A stretch of 64,000 nt of DNA from Malaya genurostris (taxonomy: Eukaryota; Arthropoda; Insecta; Diptera; Culicidae). Position 1 is the first letter of the stretch. Each line of letters begins with the position of its first letter. Location: positions 78,177,840 through 78,241,839 of the forward strand of contig NC_080570.1 in NCBI RefSeq assembly GCF_030247185.1, written 5' to 3'. This document shows, one piece after another, positions 19,317 through 31,294 of the stretch. The translations under genes were made by a program, and so were the position numbers. A model generated the notes under the pieces. That model ran no database searches. It was not told the DNA's origin and worked only from the letters and a program-made list of their open reading frames with translations.

Positions 19317-19870
19317 CACAGATAGAAATAATGAAATTTCCACGACATGTAAATCAATCGCAACATCGAATACACAGAAAGAAATAATGAAATTTACACG
19401 ACATGTAAATCAATAGTAACATGTAATAGACATGGGTTGAATCGAGATTTTGATTGAAAACCTTCATCGATGCAAAACTAAATTGGATTGCATTGAATTT
19501 TCAATGAATATAACTGTATATTTCAATCAACGCTTAGTTTGCAATTAAATTCTATTGAAACCTACAGAATTGTAAAGTAACTTTATGTTTAATTACCTGC
19601 TCTAAATATGTGCATGAAAATATATGTAAATTTACAAAATATTTTTATCTGTGTAGACATGGGTTGAATCGAAAGTTTGATTGAAAACCATTATCGATGC
19701 AAAATTAAATTGGATTGCATTGAAATTTCAATTAATAGAACTGTATCTTTCAATTAATGCTTAGTTTTGGGATTGAATTATATTGAAACGTACAGAATTG
19801 TAAAGTAACTTTATGTTTAATTGCATGCTCCAAATATGTGCATGAAAATATATGTAAATTCACAAAATAT
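19317..19870 (+). mobile_element. CACAGAAAGAAAT MITE, copy 3, split by copy 4
   Basis: It starts CACAGATAGAAATAATG and reaches CATCGAA. It is interrupted by copy 4 at the TA of its own AATAGACATG motif, resumes at GACATGGGTTGAATCG (19656) and loses its last bases near CACAAAATATT at 19870, where Rep-C begins. Confidence 0.7.
19373..19653 (+). mobile_element. CACAGAAAGAAAT MITE, copy 4, nested in copy 3
   Basis: 281 bp, complete ends, perfect TA target duplication (19371-19372, 19654-19655). Copy 2 shows the uninterrupted target sequence. Confidence 0.8.
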
Positions 19871-20480
19871 TGTCGTGAATACGACTTACTTTACTATGGG
19901 GTGCCTTTTCAAAATTTACCCTCTGAGAGAGTGATAAGTTTTTGATCGTGAATATCTCTTGTCGTATCTAACGAATCAACATAAGTTTTGCTACACGCCA
20001 TCGGAAATATGATCACAATTTTGTGATAAAATTATCAGTTGTGTGACATAATCTCAAATAATTCAAAATTAAACTTTTCTTAAATGTTTGGTATAAACGA
20101 GTATCAAAGAGGATAGTTCATAAGGCGCGTTTTCCTTGCTCGTATTTTGAATGCTCATAGCTCAGTGATCTGTGAAAGGATTTATAATAATCTAACTACC
20201 AATAGAATCGAAATTTTTCAACTTAAACGTGTAAAGAAAAAGCATTGAAGTATTTCAATAGTACACTATTGAAAAACCTGTCTCATTTGACCCATGTCAA
20301 CACCAGCCAATCAGAACGCGTTCTGAGGAAGAGAACAAAATATCTGCTGCTGTACAACAAATCGTTCGAGAAAAATGTTCCGAAAAGTGGTGAATATCGT
20401 AGTGAGTTCCTCAATTTGGTCCTTCTGAATGCTAGAAACGAGTTCCTACAGCATATTGATAGTTTTTTTCAATAAATTAT
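19871..20480 (-). repeat. Rep-C repeat, inverted
   Basis: GTCGTGAATACGACTTACTT and TATGGGGTGCC are the inverse of 15020-15050 and 39610-39640. The right limit is uncertain. It contains a 76-codon plus-strand frame (20245-20475) with no recognised family. Confidence 0.5.
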
Positions 20481-21059
20481 GCAAATCTGAAATGAAATAA
20501 TCGACATTAAAATTCTGTATGCGGCTATTTTTATAGCCGTTAGGACCGCCCATTCGTGAAAAAGCTACAAACGAAATCACGTAAAAAGAAAGCTTCTAAC
20601 AAAAATTGAATCAGTTCGGATTCTATCGCCAATGCGAGCAGATGTATTTTGTGCCATTTGCAAAGCTAGTTTCGCTTCCGACAAGAACGATTACGTCACA
20701 GCTGCCAGTCATTTGCATGGATGAAAAAGCAAAGGTGGAGAGCATTACACAAAATCAGCTGTTCTAATGGCTCTAAAAATTTTCTAAAGAACTATTAGGA
20801 TTTGTTGTTCGCAAATCGAAAAGAAATATCCTCAGTTTAGTGCAAATCTAGAACAGTTTGGTTAGATTTGTGCACTTTTCGCTGTGTGAAATTCACATTA
20901 ATCGAGATCAAGTGAAGCCTTCTTTGTTTTTGCGAAAAATGTTCCAGAGTTTAATGTCGTAGAGAATTGACCCTTCTGAATTAGATGACGGAAGTCAGCG
21001 GCATCCATCGGAATTCGAATTCAACTTATGACTCTCCATCACCAACGCTTTCATAAAAG
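20481..21059. other. Anonymous DNA
   Basis: No coding signal or repeat match. A TTTTTATAGCCGTTAGGACC stretch at about 20527 looks promoter-like, but nothing recognisable follows. Confidence 0.35.
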
Positions 21060-21330
21060 TTTCTTTTCAGAGCCACCATTATTTTATTATAAAGAACTAT
21101 ACTGGTTATTTCATAATATTTGTGTTTCAGAATGTTAAATGTAACTAATCTGTACTTTAGTTTAGGTGCATCGTTTCAAATTATACATACAATTTCATAC
21201 AATTGATCAACTAATTGATATTCGGAAGTGTTAAGGAACATGTCAGTTGTTTTCGTTTTCACGACATCCAGTTATGTCTCTGACATTACCCACCCGCCTT
21301 TTTCTATCTGTGTAGTGGTCAAAAAACTAC
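21060..21330 (-). repeat. Rep-D repeat, inverted, without hammerhead insertion
   Basis: Inverse of 12540-12960 minus the beta element. GTAACTAATCTGTACTTTAG, GATCAACTAATTGATATTC and CGACATCCAGTTATG are landmarks. It is the empty-site comparator for the hammerhead insertion. Confidence 0.65.
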
Positions 21331-21402
21331 AAATGTGAAATTACATCGGTTTCTCATATCAACGTGTATAACTAGTCGTATATAAATTGGATAAGTTTAA
21401 AG

Positions 21403-21491
21403 TTTACGTTTCGTCTTTGACTCATCAGTGCGTAGCAGTTAATGTTGAACTGCTAGCGCGACCCGACGGCTCAACATATGCTAAACGTAAA
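21403..21491 (-). ncRNA. Diverged hammerhead ribozyme with damaged cleavage site
   Basis: On the minus strand, UUUACGU (21491-21485) can pair with ACGUAAA (21409-21403). CUGAUGA is at 21428-21422, stem II GUC-AAA-GAC at 21421-21413 and GAA at 21412-21410. Stem I includes UUAGC/GCUA and AUGUUGA/UCAACAU. Compared with the alpha type, about four bases (CUGC) at the cleavage site are lost, leaving GUU and a shifted stem I. Self-cleavage is doubtful. Core and stem III are convincing. Confidence 0.6.
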
Positions 21492-21494
21492 GTG

Positions 21495-22015
21495 GCAGAC
21501 GTGAAGTTAATTCTATTTGCAAACCGTCTCAGACGAAACGAGGTTTTCCGAAAAATCTTATCTGTCTTCAAAATAGCTTGACTATATAGAACATATATGT
21601 ATATGCTCTAAAATACTTTTCTTGACTGAGAAATTTTATCTCCTACGCCATTCACTAATGAAATGGTCCTACGATCGTCAGCTACCTATTCGAAAACGAC
21701 CTTCACCGGCAGATGCAGAATCGGTGGAGTTTTACAAGCAACATGATCCAGAAAATTTCAACTAAACAATGAAATTGATGTACACTTAATCAGTGCAAAC
21801 CCGAAATTGAAAATGAATTTCCTTTTCCAATACAAGTATCAACATAACATAACTGTTTACTTATTTTTGTAATTATTGTTTGTAATATTCTGATATCTCA
21901 GTAAATTTAACACTTTGTGCGTCACGCTACTTTACAAGAAAACTGCTTACGCGGAAAGCTAATGAAAAAGACTTCAATATACAATTAAAAAATAGCTGCA
22001 CTCACTAGAATATTT
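21495..22015. other. Anonymous DNA
   Basis: No coding signal recognised. Confidence 0.35.
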
Positions 22016-22017
22016 AT

Positions 22018-22620
22018 TTGCCTAACGAGTTAAGCACGGTAATGCTTGCGACTCAGAACAACTTTTTAAGCTCATATGCAGTGAGCACACTGTTGAAGAA
22101 AAGTGTAATAACCCAGTCTAACACTAGGCCGCTAAGCCAGTCAGTACCATGCCACGACCTCTCAGTTTCGAATCTGCGTTCGGTACGGACAGGTGTGCTT
22201 TTCCAGTCCCGTCAATTGGTTTGGTTGATTGTGATCGTTGACTTCGGTGCCGGTTTCGTCAAGTGTGTCTTCTACAATTCTAAGGTCTGCTATACCCCAT
22301 TTGTGTACTCCACTATTATAACCGCAAGTGCTCAACTACAGCAAAGAATACAAGTGCGGCCACGGCCACCAATAATTGAAAGCGAAATCAGCAACTTTTA
22401 TTTTCTTCTGCATTGTGAAACGTTAAAATATGGCATCAGAAGGCAAAAAGTGAAAAAGCGAGGTGCACATAAACCGTCGAAGCGAATCATTGAATGAAGT
22501 AAAGACGAAGAAAAATAAGTGCAATCAGTTAAACATATAATTTTTGGAACACAAATATATTGTGCCAAAAGTGCCACACTGAACATTGCAAGTTAAATTA
22601 TGTAATACACATTTAAATAA
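22018..22620 (+). other. Unassigned GC-richer segment with a 159-codon open frame
   Basis: An open frame without an ATG at its start (it opens on TTG, stop at 22495-22497) crosses a segment clearly richer in GC than its surroundings. The predicted residues show no motif that I recognise. A leader or LTR of a retroelement is possible but I see no paired LTR or primer-binding site. Confidence 0.3.
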
Positions 22621-24866
22621 CAAAAATGGTGTTAGTATTATAGAGTAATAGATTAACTGTGGCAAAAGTCAAATTTGCTGATTCTTGCATTACATACCTG
22701 CTGCAGGTAACGGATTACATAGAGTGCAGTTGAAGCCTGGTTTAAATTAGGCCACATCAGCGCCTTGCTAGGAAAGCAAAGATCAAAAGAATAGAAACTT
22801 TGATACCCGTAAGTTGAATATTCCTTATTCCCTGTTGATCTATCGGGTTCAACATAATATACTGTATGTATCTAACAGTTGACAGACCCCATTAATGTGA
22901 AAGGTAAACGAATCTAAACATGCTATCAACGCCTTTTCATGTTCTTTCGTCTACTCTCTATGGTTCGCTTGCCGATCAAAAACTCGACGGCCTTGCGGCG
23001 TGATGCAACAGTAGACACTCTATACAAAGGAGGCGAATAAGGTTGGAGGATAAAAAAAATGAAGTTTTCTGAAAGTGTTGTTCAAGGTGGAATTTCGAAG
23101 ATGTAAAGAGCGACAAGACAATTTAAACAATTTTTCTTGCGCTGAGCCATTTAAACCAATGATTTAGTGATGATGGAAATCTAGTGTTCGTGAAAGATCT
23201 TGTGCTTTACATATGAATCTTAACTTAATTTGTGAACATTTTTATTGCTCGATTTGTATGTTTCGGTTTTTATAAACCAAATGTATCCAAACATTTTTTT
23301 TAAATTTAATTTTGAAATTCAGTTTTTGATCCAAATTAATGATTGGTTAAACTTAGATTTTATTGACCTGTTTGAACCAATAAAATTCTATTTATCAGTG
23401 GTACGGCAACAGTTTCTAAGCCCCATACTACTTCGTATTACTTGTGGATTTCGGATTATATACACACAATTTCTTACTTTTTCTGCTTTACCTACAGATG
23501 GAAGTGCGTTCTTTAGACTACGAACACTGTATGTAGATTTTGCTATGCATAGCCAACTGAAAAGAAAATTTGTTCAATCTGGTGTTGAGATTGAATTGAC
23601 CTTTGATAAATTACTCTAGCCAGATTCGCAGATCGAGACGATTGATAGGAAATAAGTTGATTTCCTTAGTTTAGTTATTTGTTATTTAGCACAACTAAAA
23701 ATATCTTAAAATTGTTCCTTTTAATTTGTTTCAATCCCCTTCAGAATGTTGATTTATTGGTTGACTTTAGGCGTAGTTAGATTTCCCGACTAAATATGCT
23801 ATCAATTTTTAGCATAGACTCGCTCAATTTCATTTTAACTTTTCAACTATTTTTCAGTGTTATATCGAATTAGTGGAAAGAATTCTGGTCTTTGAACTAG
23901 AGATCGTTCGGAAATTATGTTGACTAAAATTAGGTATAATCCACAAAATCAATCAAATATATACAGAACGCGCTGCTGTACGGTTTATGAACAGCCTTAA
24001 ATATGAATTGTTGAGTTTAATAGTAGGCAACAATTATAAATGACTCTGGGAATATTCTTACTAATTTAAATTCAATTAAACATTTTGTTGATTTCAATCA
24101 AATATATACAATAAAAGGTATCAATTTTTGATACAAAGTAACATATGAAAATTTGCAATTTTGACATTTTATTTCTGACATACAATCGGGAAATTTCTAA
24201 GTCTATTTTATGAGAGACTATAGCGTGCAAGTCTTGGAGAAATTTGGAATGTGATAAGGTTCTGGTTCGATAACTTGGTTGTTCGTATTGAAATATCCGC
24301 TGCGCTTATATCTTCGCTAATAAAGTTTTAGAAATTTGAGCATGTTTCATGTCTGAAGCCGAACAAACTACCGCAAACGGAAACCTTAGAAATTTGGAAA
24401 AGTCCCATAGTTTCAACCAGAGCAAAATCAACAAACGGGTGTTCGAGTCACAATTTTATTCTTCGTTGGACATGCTCTTAAAATTAGCATTTCAGATTCT
24501 TGAAACCGACCAGTAAATAAGAGAATAATATAAGTTTATACTGTTCGCAATACCATGGAGGATAGTTGTTTCAAAAGACAAGCTATGAAATAATACAAAA
24601 CTTTCCTAATGCTCAGGAAACATTTCATTCCAAACATATTTAAAAAGCTATTTTGGAAAATTCTAAGATTTTTTTTTGCATTTTACACCATATTTAGTTT
24701 TTCTCAATTGTCGGTTGAATTTTTCACATGCATTTTATTTCTCAAATTAACAAAATATTTCAACAATGATGTGCGATGAAGTAATTGTAATGAAATAAAC
24801 CATAATATAAGTAATTCTAGAAATAAACGAATTTCAGAATCGTTTTTTTTCTGAATTTGGTATAGG
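22621..24866. other. Long anonymous AT-rich stretch
   Basis: Read on both strands without finding a transposase, RT or host-gene motif. Frames such as 23245-23619 are low-complexity AT-driven. Confidence 0.4.
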
Positions 24867-25083
24867 TAGGGTAACAGAGGTATTTTGGCCCACCTAACAA
24901 ACTTTATCGATTTCATCGGATTTTATCGATGTTAAGTAACTCATTTTGCATCAATTTGAAGCTAATCACATTAAATTACCTATTGCGGAAGGGGTTTTTC
25001 AAGACATTTTAATATTTGGTGGATATTTTTATAAAGTGGGCCAAAATAAAATCAATCCTAAAGTGTGTACCTCTGTTACCCTA
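24867..25083. mobile_element. MITE with perfect 16-bp inverted termini
   Basis: TAGGGTAACAGAGGTA (24867-24882) and its exact inverse (25068-25083) enclose a subterminal inverse TTTTGGCCCAC / GTGGGCCAAAA. 217 bp, non-coding. No autonomous partner is visible in this window. Confidence 0.7.
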
Positions 25084-25219
25084 TCTGTGCATACGTTTTC
25101 AGTGTGGTAAGCCATTTTTTCTTCAAGATATATTTGTTAAGGCAGACTACATTAGTTTTGAGATGCCAAGGGCATTTCTTTTTCACTACTTGAGATTAGG
25201 ATAATTTCATAATTTGTTT

Positions 25220-25460
25220 CATTGCTTGTTGGATTTGAGTCGCGGTGAATAACTCTGGAGATTCCAGCCGCCAGTTGGTGGCCGACAGTAACTGGAGGAT
25301 GGGATACAGAATGAGGAATTCTCCAGGTGACATTTATACGTGTCGATGGTTACGCATGCCTATTTTCGTGTAGGTCAGCAGTATACACCCCGTGGCCCTT
25401 GGTATGCCATTTATTTTGAAGGAACCAAATGTCGACTCACGGCAGGTTTTTAAAAAGGGG
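25220..25460 (+). other. Isolated GC-richer segment of unknown origin
   Basis: About 240 bases with GC well above the flanks. Short open stretches exist in all frames (for example VGQQYTPRGPWYAIYFEGTK around 25372-25431) but with stops. It may be a decayed exon or retrocopy; no family recognised. Confidence 0.3.
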
Positions 25461-26225
25461 GGATATATTTTTCAGTTCACTTTCTTCAAATTGTTGTTAG
25501 TCGTAGAAAATAATGTAAGTTCATAAAGTTACTGTTAAAACAACTAAAATGTATTTGTTAAGTTTCTAGTTTTTGATGGAAATAAGTAGAATACAATTCC
25601 TTTATTGGAATAATAATTTTTCTTGGAAAATATATTTTTTGTACAAAATACTAACTAGGTATAGCATTTAGGAGCAATAGCTTATAATTTGAAATTAATC
25701 GATACATTAGTTTTTGTGACATATTTATAGCAAAATACAAAAAAATGCCATCTTTTCTCGAGCAGAAAGTTATATAACCCATAAACAGAATTGATATAGG
25801 AAACCTTGCGGTGTAAGACCGTAAATAGATCATCATGTTTGAAAAGTCTTCTCATAAAGTGTTCGAATTGTGAAAACAATTCAACAGGCATCGGAATAGC
25901 TGCTCTGTTACGTTTTGTTTAATTTTTATTAGTTTTTAAGATCTCAAAGCTCGATTACACATAGTGCTAAAGTCTTAGAAAAGACAATGGCTTGGTCATC
26001 ATTTACTACAGCTGAGGTAAAGAAAAACTAAAGAAATCAGTCCGAATCACAAACAAAGTTTACGTCGCGCGAGCGCCGGCTATTTACATTTGTTACGTCG
26101 ATAACTCTATACGCTACGATCCCCTTCCAATTAACGTCTGGAGTGGTAAGTCACCTAACCCAAGTTGTCCGCTGAGCGTTTAGTCACCAATCATCAGACA
26201 GAGATTTGCTGTTCGCAAACGGTAC
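25461..26225. other. Anonymous DNA
   Basis: No gene or repeat recognised. Confidence 0.35.
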
Positions 26226-26226
26226 C

Positions 26227-26558
26227 TTATATAAGATGCACGTATACGCAATTTATGTTCCATTTTCATGGTCATCGCCAACAGAAAACGACGCCAGTCA
26301 TATTTTAATTACCTGTGGGTCGCAATATTTCGTAGTAATCCAAAAGTGTTGTATCAACTGTATCGGAATGCTGTTGAACAATTGACAGCAATCATAATTT
26401 CGGTTGCAATTACAGCAATGAACTTTACTATCTTGATCAAACTTTTGCGGATCCATTTTGCGGATTACAAACTATGGCACCTAAATGTTTGTCGTCTCAA
26501 GCCAGTGAGTATTCATGGAACCATGGCAGCATTGAAAAACAAGTCTAATTACGAGTAA
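26227..26558 (+). other. Candidate host first exon (weak)
   Basis: A TATA-like box (TTATATAAG, about 26227-26236) precedes ATG 26268. The frame runs 96 codons to TAA. Residues about 41-60 form a hydrophobic segment (TAIIISVAITAMNFTILI). A consensus 5' splice site, CCA|GTGAGT, occurs in frame near 26501, so the exon could end there. The amino end is basic (NRKRRQ). It could be the start of a small membrane protein or a chance frame; I recognise no family. The TATA-to-ATG distance is too short for a normal leader, which weakens the case. Confidence 0.25.
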
Positions 26559-26616
26559 TTTTAAATAGATCGATTATAGCTGGACCATCCTGGAGAAATG
26601 AAATCTGAATCAAAAA

Positions 26617-28410
26617 TGTGATTAATCCACCTAGCAGTGAGATGATACCTTTTTTTATCAATCCGCATGTGTTATTTGCATGAATATTCTTCGGTGTTTT
26701 AGATCTCATGACATTATTTTAATTATCGTCGTTTTAGACGGCAAATTGAGATTTTAATCACTTGTTACCCTGTAATGTCGAAATCGTATCGAATTTCAAT
26801 CTTAACGTGTGACAATTGTCAATCCATGAGATGTCGAAATAAGTTCCACTTTAGAGTTTTTCGTCATTATTTATGGTACTTCCAGAGCCGGTATTCAGGA
26901 ACTAGCATAACCCAAAATGATTCGAATGGCCCTAAATTAATACGCCAAACAATTTACATCTTCTATATCGATATGAATTTTAAAAATTCATCCTCTGTAA
27001 TTCCAGAATCGGATAAAATTCACCAATTTTGTATGGGACCTTGAGTCCTTGAATTAAGTTTTTGTTTTTGAATTTCGATTTGGCCTTTTTGAGAAAATGA
27101 TTGAGCTTTGAAAAACGATTCGATACTGGAAGCGGAATTCTAAAATCGGTGTAACCGAAATCAGTGAAATTCACCTGAGGAGTGTGTAGACATCTTTGAG
27201 AAATTGTAGTGCGAATTAAAATTTGGGGGAATCCAAAAACGAATACCCCTTAAACTGAAATAAATTTATTTTGTAATCGACTATCCAAATCTGCAACCCC
27301 GATAAACCTGATTAATTTATGTGAAATGGACATTTTCATACTAATCACCCTGTATCTCCTAAACCAGAAGTCGGATCTGACTAAAAAGTAAGATGTTTTA
27401 TAGGATTTTAAGACCTCTCATTTGAATCATAGATGATTCTTAGATTTCATTTGAATCTTAGATCGGTTCAGCCATCTACGAGAAAAATGAATTGCATTAT
27501 TTTAATTTCGTTCCACATATCATCATGTGGTTCCGCAATCAGAATCCAAACGTAATTCAGAAACCTTGTTTGGGACTATACTACTTTTCATATGAATCTG
27601 AGTTTGTAGAAAACGGTTTGGCCATCTTCGAGAAAATCGAGTGAAATTATTTGTCACACACGCATTTGCTGATCTCGACCAACTGAGTCGTATGGTATAT
27701 GGAAGTCATGTTCTTCCAGCATTTATTGCTGTAAGTAGTTTAAATCAATATAATTATGGAATTGCTTTCAACTCGAAAGTTCTGCCATCATCTGGTTAAC
27801 ATATGGCATTTTCGAACGATTATGTTGCCAAAAACGAACCGTGCTAAAATCCGGTCCGAGGTAAAATATCATGCTGTACACAGTCTTTTGGGTACTTAGA
27901 AACAAATGTATGTAACAGTATAAAAATCGTGTTTTATGTTGCTCCCAAGCATTTCTGTGCCAGACAGCGCTCAAAACTCCTACTGATGGAATAGGGGGAA
28001 AAGTCGCTTACACAAAAATATCGATATTTCCGTTAAAAGTGGACGGATTTTAACAATCTATGGCTTGTTGGATAGCTATTACCATGCGGAATCTAAGTCT
28101 AGAAACATATTCTGTTTTTAAGGTCAAGTGTGACAGATACTGCAAAAAAAACTGAAAATTTTGACATAAAACTTCGTATAACTCAAAAAGTAAACAACCG
28201 ATCTCAAAACCATTCAATAGCGTTCTGGGTGACGGGGAGACCTTTCATTTTCGACTAGTTTGATCAAAATCGGTCCAGCCATCTCTGAGATCTCGACCTC
28301 TTAGTTGACAACACACATACAGACACACACACATACACACACACACGGACATTTGCTCAGTTCGTCGAGCTGAATCGATTGGTATATGACATTCGGTCCT
28401 CTCTTAAAGA
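26617..28410 (+). repeat. Rep-A long form, copy 1 (1.8 kb)
   Basis: It starts TTAATCCACCTAGCAGTGAG and ends with a (CA)-rich tract and GAGCTGAATCGATTGGTATA TGACATTCGG. The whole length parallels 33590-35410, including AGAAACGATT, CATTTATTGCTGTAAGTAG and GTTGACAACACACATACAG. No coding capacity that I can read. The class is unknown; other copies have subterminal GCCTTTCTCAT inverted motifs. Confidence 0.7.
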
Positions 28411-28546
28411 TAGGGTATGTAATCATTGTGAAAACCGACTTTTCAATCGAGGCCTAGAGGGTTCAGTGTCTTATACCGTTCAACCCAGTTCGTCGGAGTC
28501 TGCAAATATGTATGCATTCGTGTATGTGTGTGTATCAAAAATGTCT

Positions 28547-28784
28547 ACACATAAAGAAATAATCAAAATCAATAGTAACATACAATAGACATCGGATGAA
28601 TCGAAAGGTTAATTGAAAACAATCATCGATGCAAAACTAAATTGAATTTCAATATTTGCATTTTCAATTAACTGAACTGTATCTTTCAATTAACTTTTGC
28701 GTTTAAATTATATTGATGTTTATTTACCTGCTCCAAATATGTGCAAAAAAATAAATTTAAATATACAAAATATTTTTATCTGTG
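28547..28784 (+). mobile_element. CACAGAAAGAAAT MITE, diverged copy
   Basis: CACATAAAGAAATAATC to TATTTTTATCTGTG with TA flanks. Internal GATGCAAAACTAAATTG is shared with the 19-kb cluster. Shorter (238 bp). Confidence 0.65.
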
Positions 28785-28789
28785 TACTC

Positions 28790-29282
28790 ACTTCGCTCTG
28801 GGAAGAAATTTCCGCAATCGAAAATTCAATTCTTGGAATTGCATGAAACGTCGAAATTTAGTGTCATCTCGAGAAAAAAATTGAAAAAATCTTTTGTTTT
28901 CGGGATGACACTAAATCTCGACTTTTCACGTAATTCTAAGACTTTCGACATAAAAAACAACTTCGATTTCGGAAATTTCATGATGATTTCCAAGATCGAA
29001 AATTTTCAAACCTTCATCGCCGGGCAGCACACTTTATCCATATCCGATTCAGCTCAAATTTTACATGGGGACTTTTTTCGAGGTGCTTAAACTTTTGAAC
29101 ACTACCGCTTTACGAAATTAGAGGTGATCCCAAAATATTTGCGTCGGTAAAAAACAACGTGTTTTGTCGGTTACGTCACTTATACCATCGTATCTCCCGA
29201 ACGTAGTTATTCGAACTTGATTAAAGGCCCATTACTAGCTTTCAAACGAGTCTAAGCTAAGAGAAAAGCAAAAACCCTTTTT
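28790..29282. repeat. Rep-B repeat copy
   Basis: Contains ATTGCATGAAACGTCGA and its inverse, GGGCAGCACACTTTATCC and AACAACGTGTTTTGTCGG, in the usual Rep-B order. Confidence 0.6.
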
Positions 29283-29805
29283 AATCCACTTAGTGGAATT
29301 TTCATAGATCCTAAAAACCACCATACATGAAATTTCCGAAATAGAAAAATTTTTTTGATGCCAAAAGTCTTAGAATTACATGAAACGTCGAGATTTAGTG
29401 TCACTTAAAACAGATTTTTTTTGAAAATATCAATTTTTTTAAAACTGGGACTGAGACGTCCCAGAAAGTCGATTTAAAAAATAATATTTTTTCGAGATGA
29501 CACTTAATCTGATCTGATTTTTCAAGATCAAAAATTTTCAAATCTTAACCGCTGGGTAGCACCCCTTATCCATATTCGATGTAGCTTAACACTACCGCTT
29601 TACGAAATTTGAGGTGACTCCAAAATATTTGCACCGGTAAAAAACAACGTGTTTTGTCGGTTTCGTCACTTATACCATCTTATCTCCGGAACCCGTATCC
29701 ACAGTCATTTGATCTTCAAACTTGATCAATGGCCAAACAGTAGCTTTCAAACGAGCCTGTGCTTGTTAAAATCGGTTCATCTCTGAGAAAATTGATGGCT
29801 ATCTC
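29283..29805. repeat. Rep-B repeat copy, head to tail with the previous one
   Basis: It starts TTAATCCACTTAGTGGAATT and repeats all Rep-B blocks, ending CATCTCTGAGAAAATTGATG. Confidence 0.6.
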
Positions 29806-30237
29806 ATCCGTGAATATGTTAAAACTAAAATAATTTACAGATATATTCGAAATTTCAAGTTCTCGTTGAAAGATAATCATTTAAACAGTATAATATTATT
29901 CTACAGGTTAAAGGCAATAAATTTGTTCATGATATCCTTTCTTCTAAAAGAAGCTGTTCTTGAGATACTTGAATAGTTAATTATAACACCATTTTTTTAT
30001 ATTTCCATGAATTGTTTATTTGCTTGCTATATCTACAATTATTACATGTACATGAATAATTCTTAATGATTCCCTACAACTTTTTCCTGGACGCCATTTT
30101 TGTACGATGAACGGCTTCCGAATTACAACGAGACCCGTAAACTGTTTTAGCTGTAACTTCTTCATTTTTCAAAAGGCACGGATGGGATAGCTATCAATCT
30201 GTAGGTTTTAATAACAGCTTTATTTTAGGATTATTTG
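29806..30237. other. Anonymous DNA
   Basis: No coding or repeat signal recognised. Confidence 0.35.
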
Positions 30238-30400
30238 TGAAATGCAAAAATACATACACCCTTTTTAAAAATCAGTCGTGAATCGGATTGACCTCTCAAT
30301 CGGTTCAAAACTTATGGTTTGCCATGTGCAAAGTTTCATCCCAATCGTAGAAGGTCGAGTCTGATGATCTGCTAAGCATTTCTGGAATTCCTCATATGTT
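30238..30400 (+). repeat. Rep-E repeat, copy 2
   Basis: Parallels 17388-17600 (AAATGCAAAAATACATACAC, GGTTCAAAACTTATGG, GGAATTCCTCATATG). Confidence 0.6.
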
Positions 30401-30405
30401 CGAAC

Positions 30406-30545
30406 CCCGACCTGACAGAATTCATAATGTCAGCAGGATCGTAGTACTAGCAATGCGAGGATTCTGTACTCTAAAAATCGGCAGCGAAAAGCCAAATTTC
30501 ACAAAAGGGATGTAATTACAGGACTTTGCTCTGCTTTGTATGGCT
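30406..30545 (+). mobile_element. 3' body of a tRNA-derived SINE
   Basis: AATGTCAGCAGGATCGTAG then TACTAGCAATGCGAGG, TCTGTACTCTAAAAATCGGC and AGCCAAATTTCACAAA. This is the body that follows a tRNA-like head in a mosquito SINE whose other copy is at 46930-47335. The head is missing here. Confidence 0.55.
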
Positions 30546-31294
30546 TGTTTGAAAGCTACTCATGGGTCATTGATTGAGGTTCGAAGATCAACTAGCTGTC
30601 ACTTTGGTTCTGGTTATAGCATTGAAAACTTTTCTAGCCGACAGTGAAAATTACAATAATATAAATAATATCAAAATTAAAATTGAGCTTGTAATGAAAA
30701 ATTAGATTGCGTTAGTATTCAATTGACGAACCTTTTTTTATTAGCCAGTGTGAAATAATTAACAACCATTTGAAAAATAGTACAATGTTCCTTTCTAAAT
30801 AAACTCTAGTTTTCGCAAAATAAATGAAGACTATTATTAGCACCTCAGAGCAAACACTTTTTCTTCCACTTCTGCGATGGGGTTTCAAATGAATTGGTAA
30901 GAAAGGCGGGAGGGTAATGTCAGAGACATAACTGGATGACGTGAATACTAATAAAACACATGGTTTTTCCACACATACAATATCAATAATATATCAATAA
31001 TCGCGCGTACTAGTTAATTTATTGTATGGGTATTGCAAACTTTCAATGCGTCACATGCATAATTGTAACGTTCAATTAGAAGGCGGATAACACGGGAGCA
31101 AAAAAAACTTTGTTGTGTAGGGGACACGGACGATTAAATCAAAAATACAATGTTCAAATTCATTCATAAACTGAAAAATCCACAACATATCGTTTTTAGC
31201 TATCTACGATTTCTATATTTGAGTAAGGAATTAATATGACATTATTCTCAATAACTTACTTGTCAAATCCGTCACGAAAATACAAATTGTATAG
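30546..31294. other. Mostly anonymous DNA with a Rep-D fragment
   Basis: 30895-30960 (GGCGGGAGGGTAATGTCAG, ACTGGATGACGTGAATAC) is a Rep-D piece. The rest is unrecognised. Confidence 0.4.

Noticed and set aside
20245..20475. 76-codon plus-strand frame inside or next to Rep-C
   Set aside because: Opens on TTG rather than ATG, no recognised motif, and the location in a repeat makes chance more likely.
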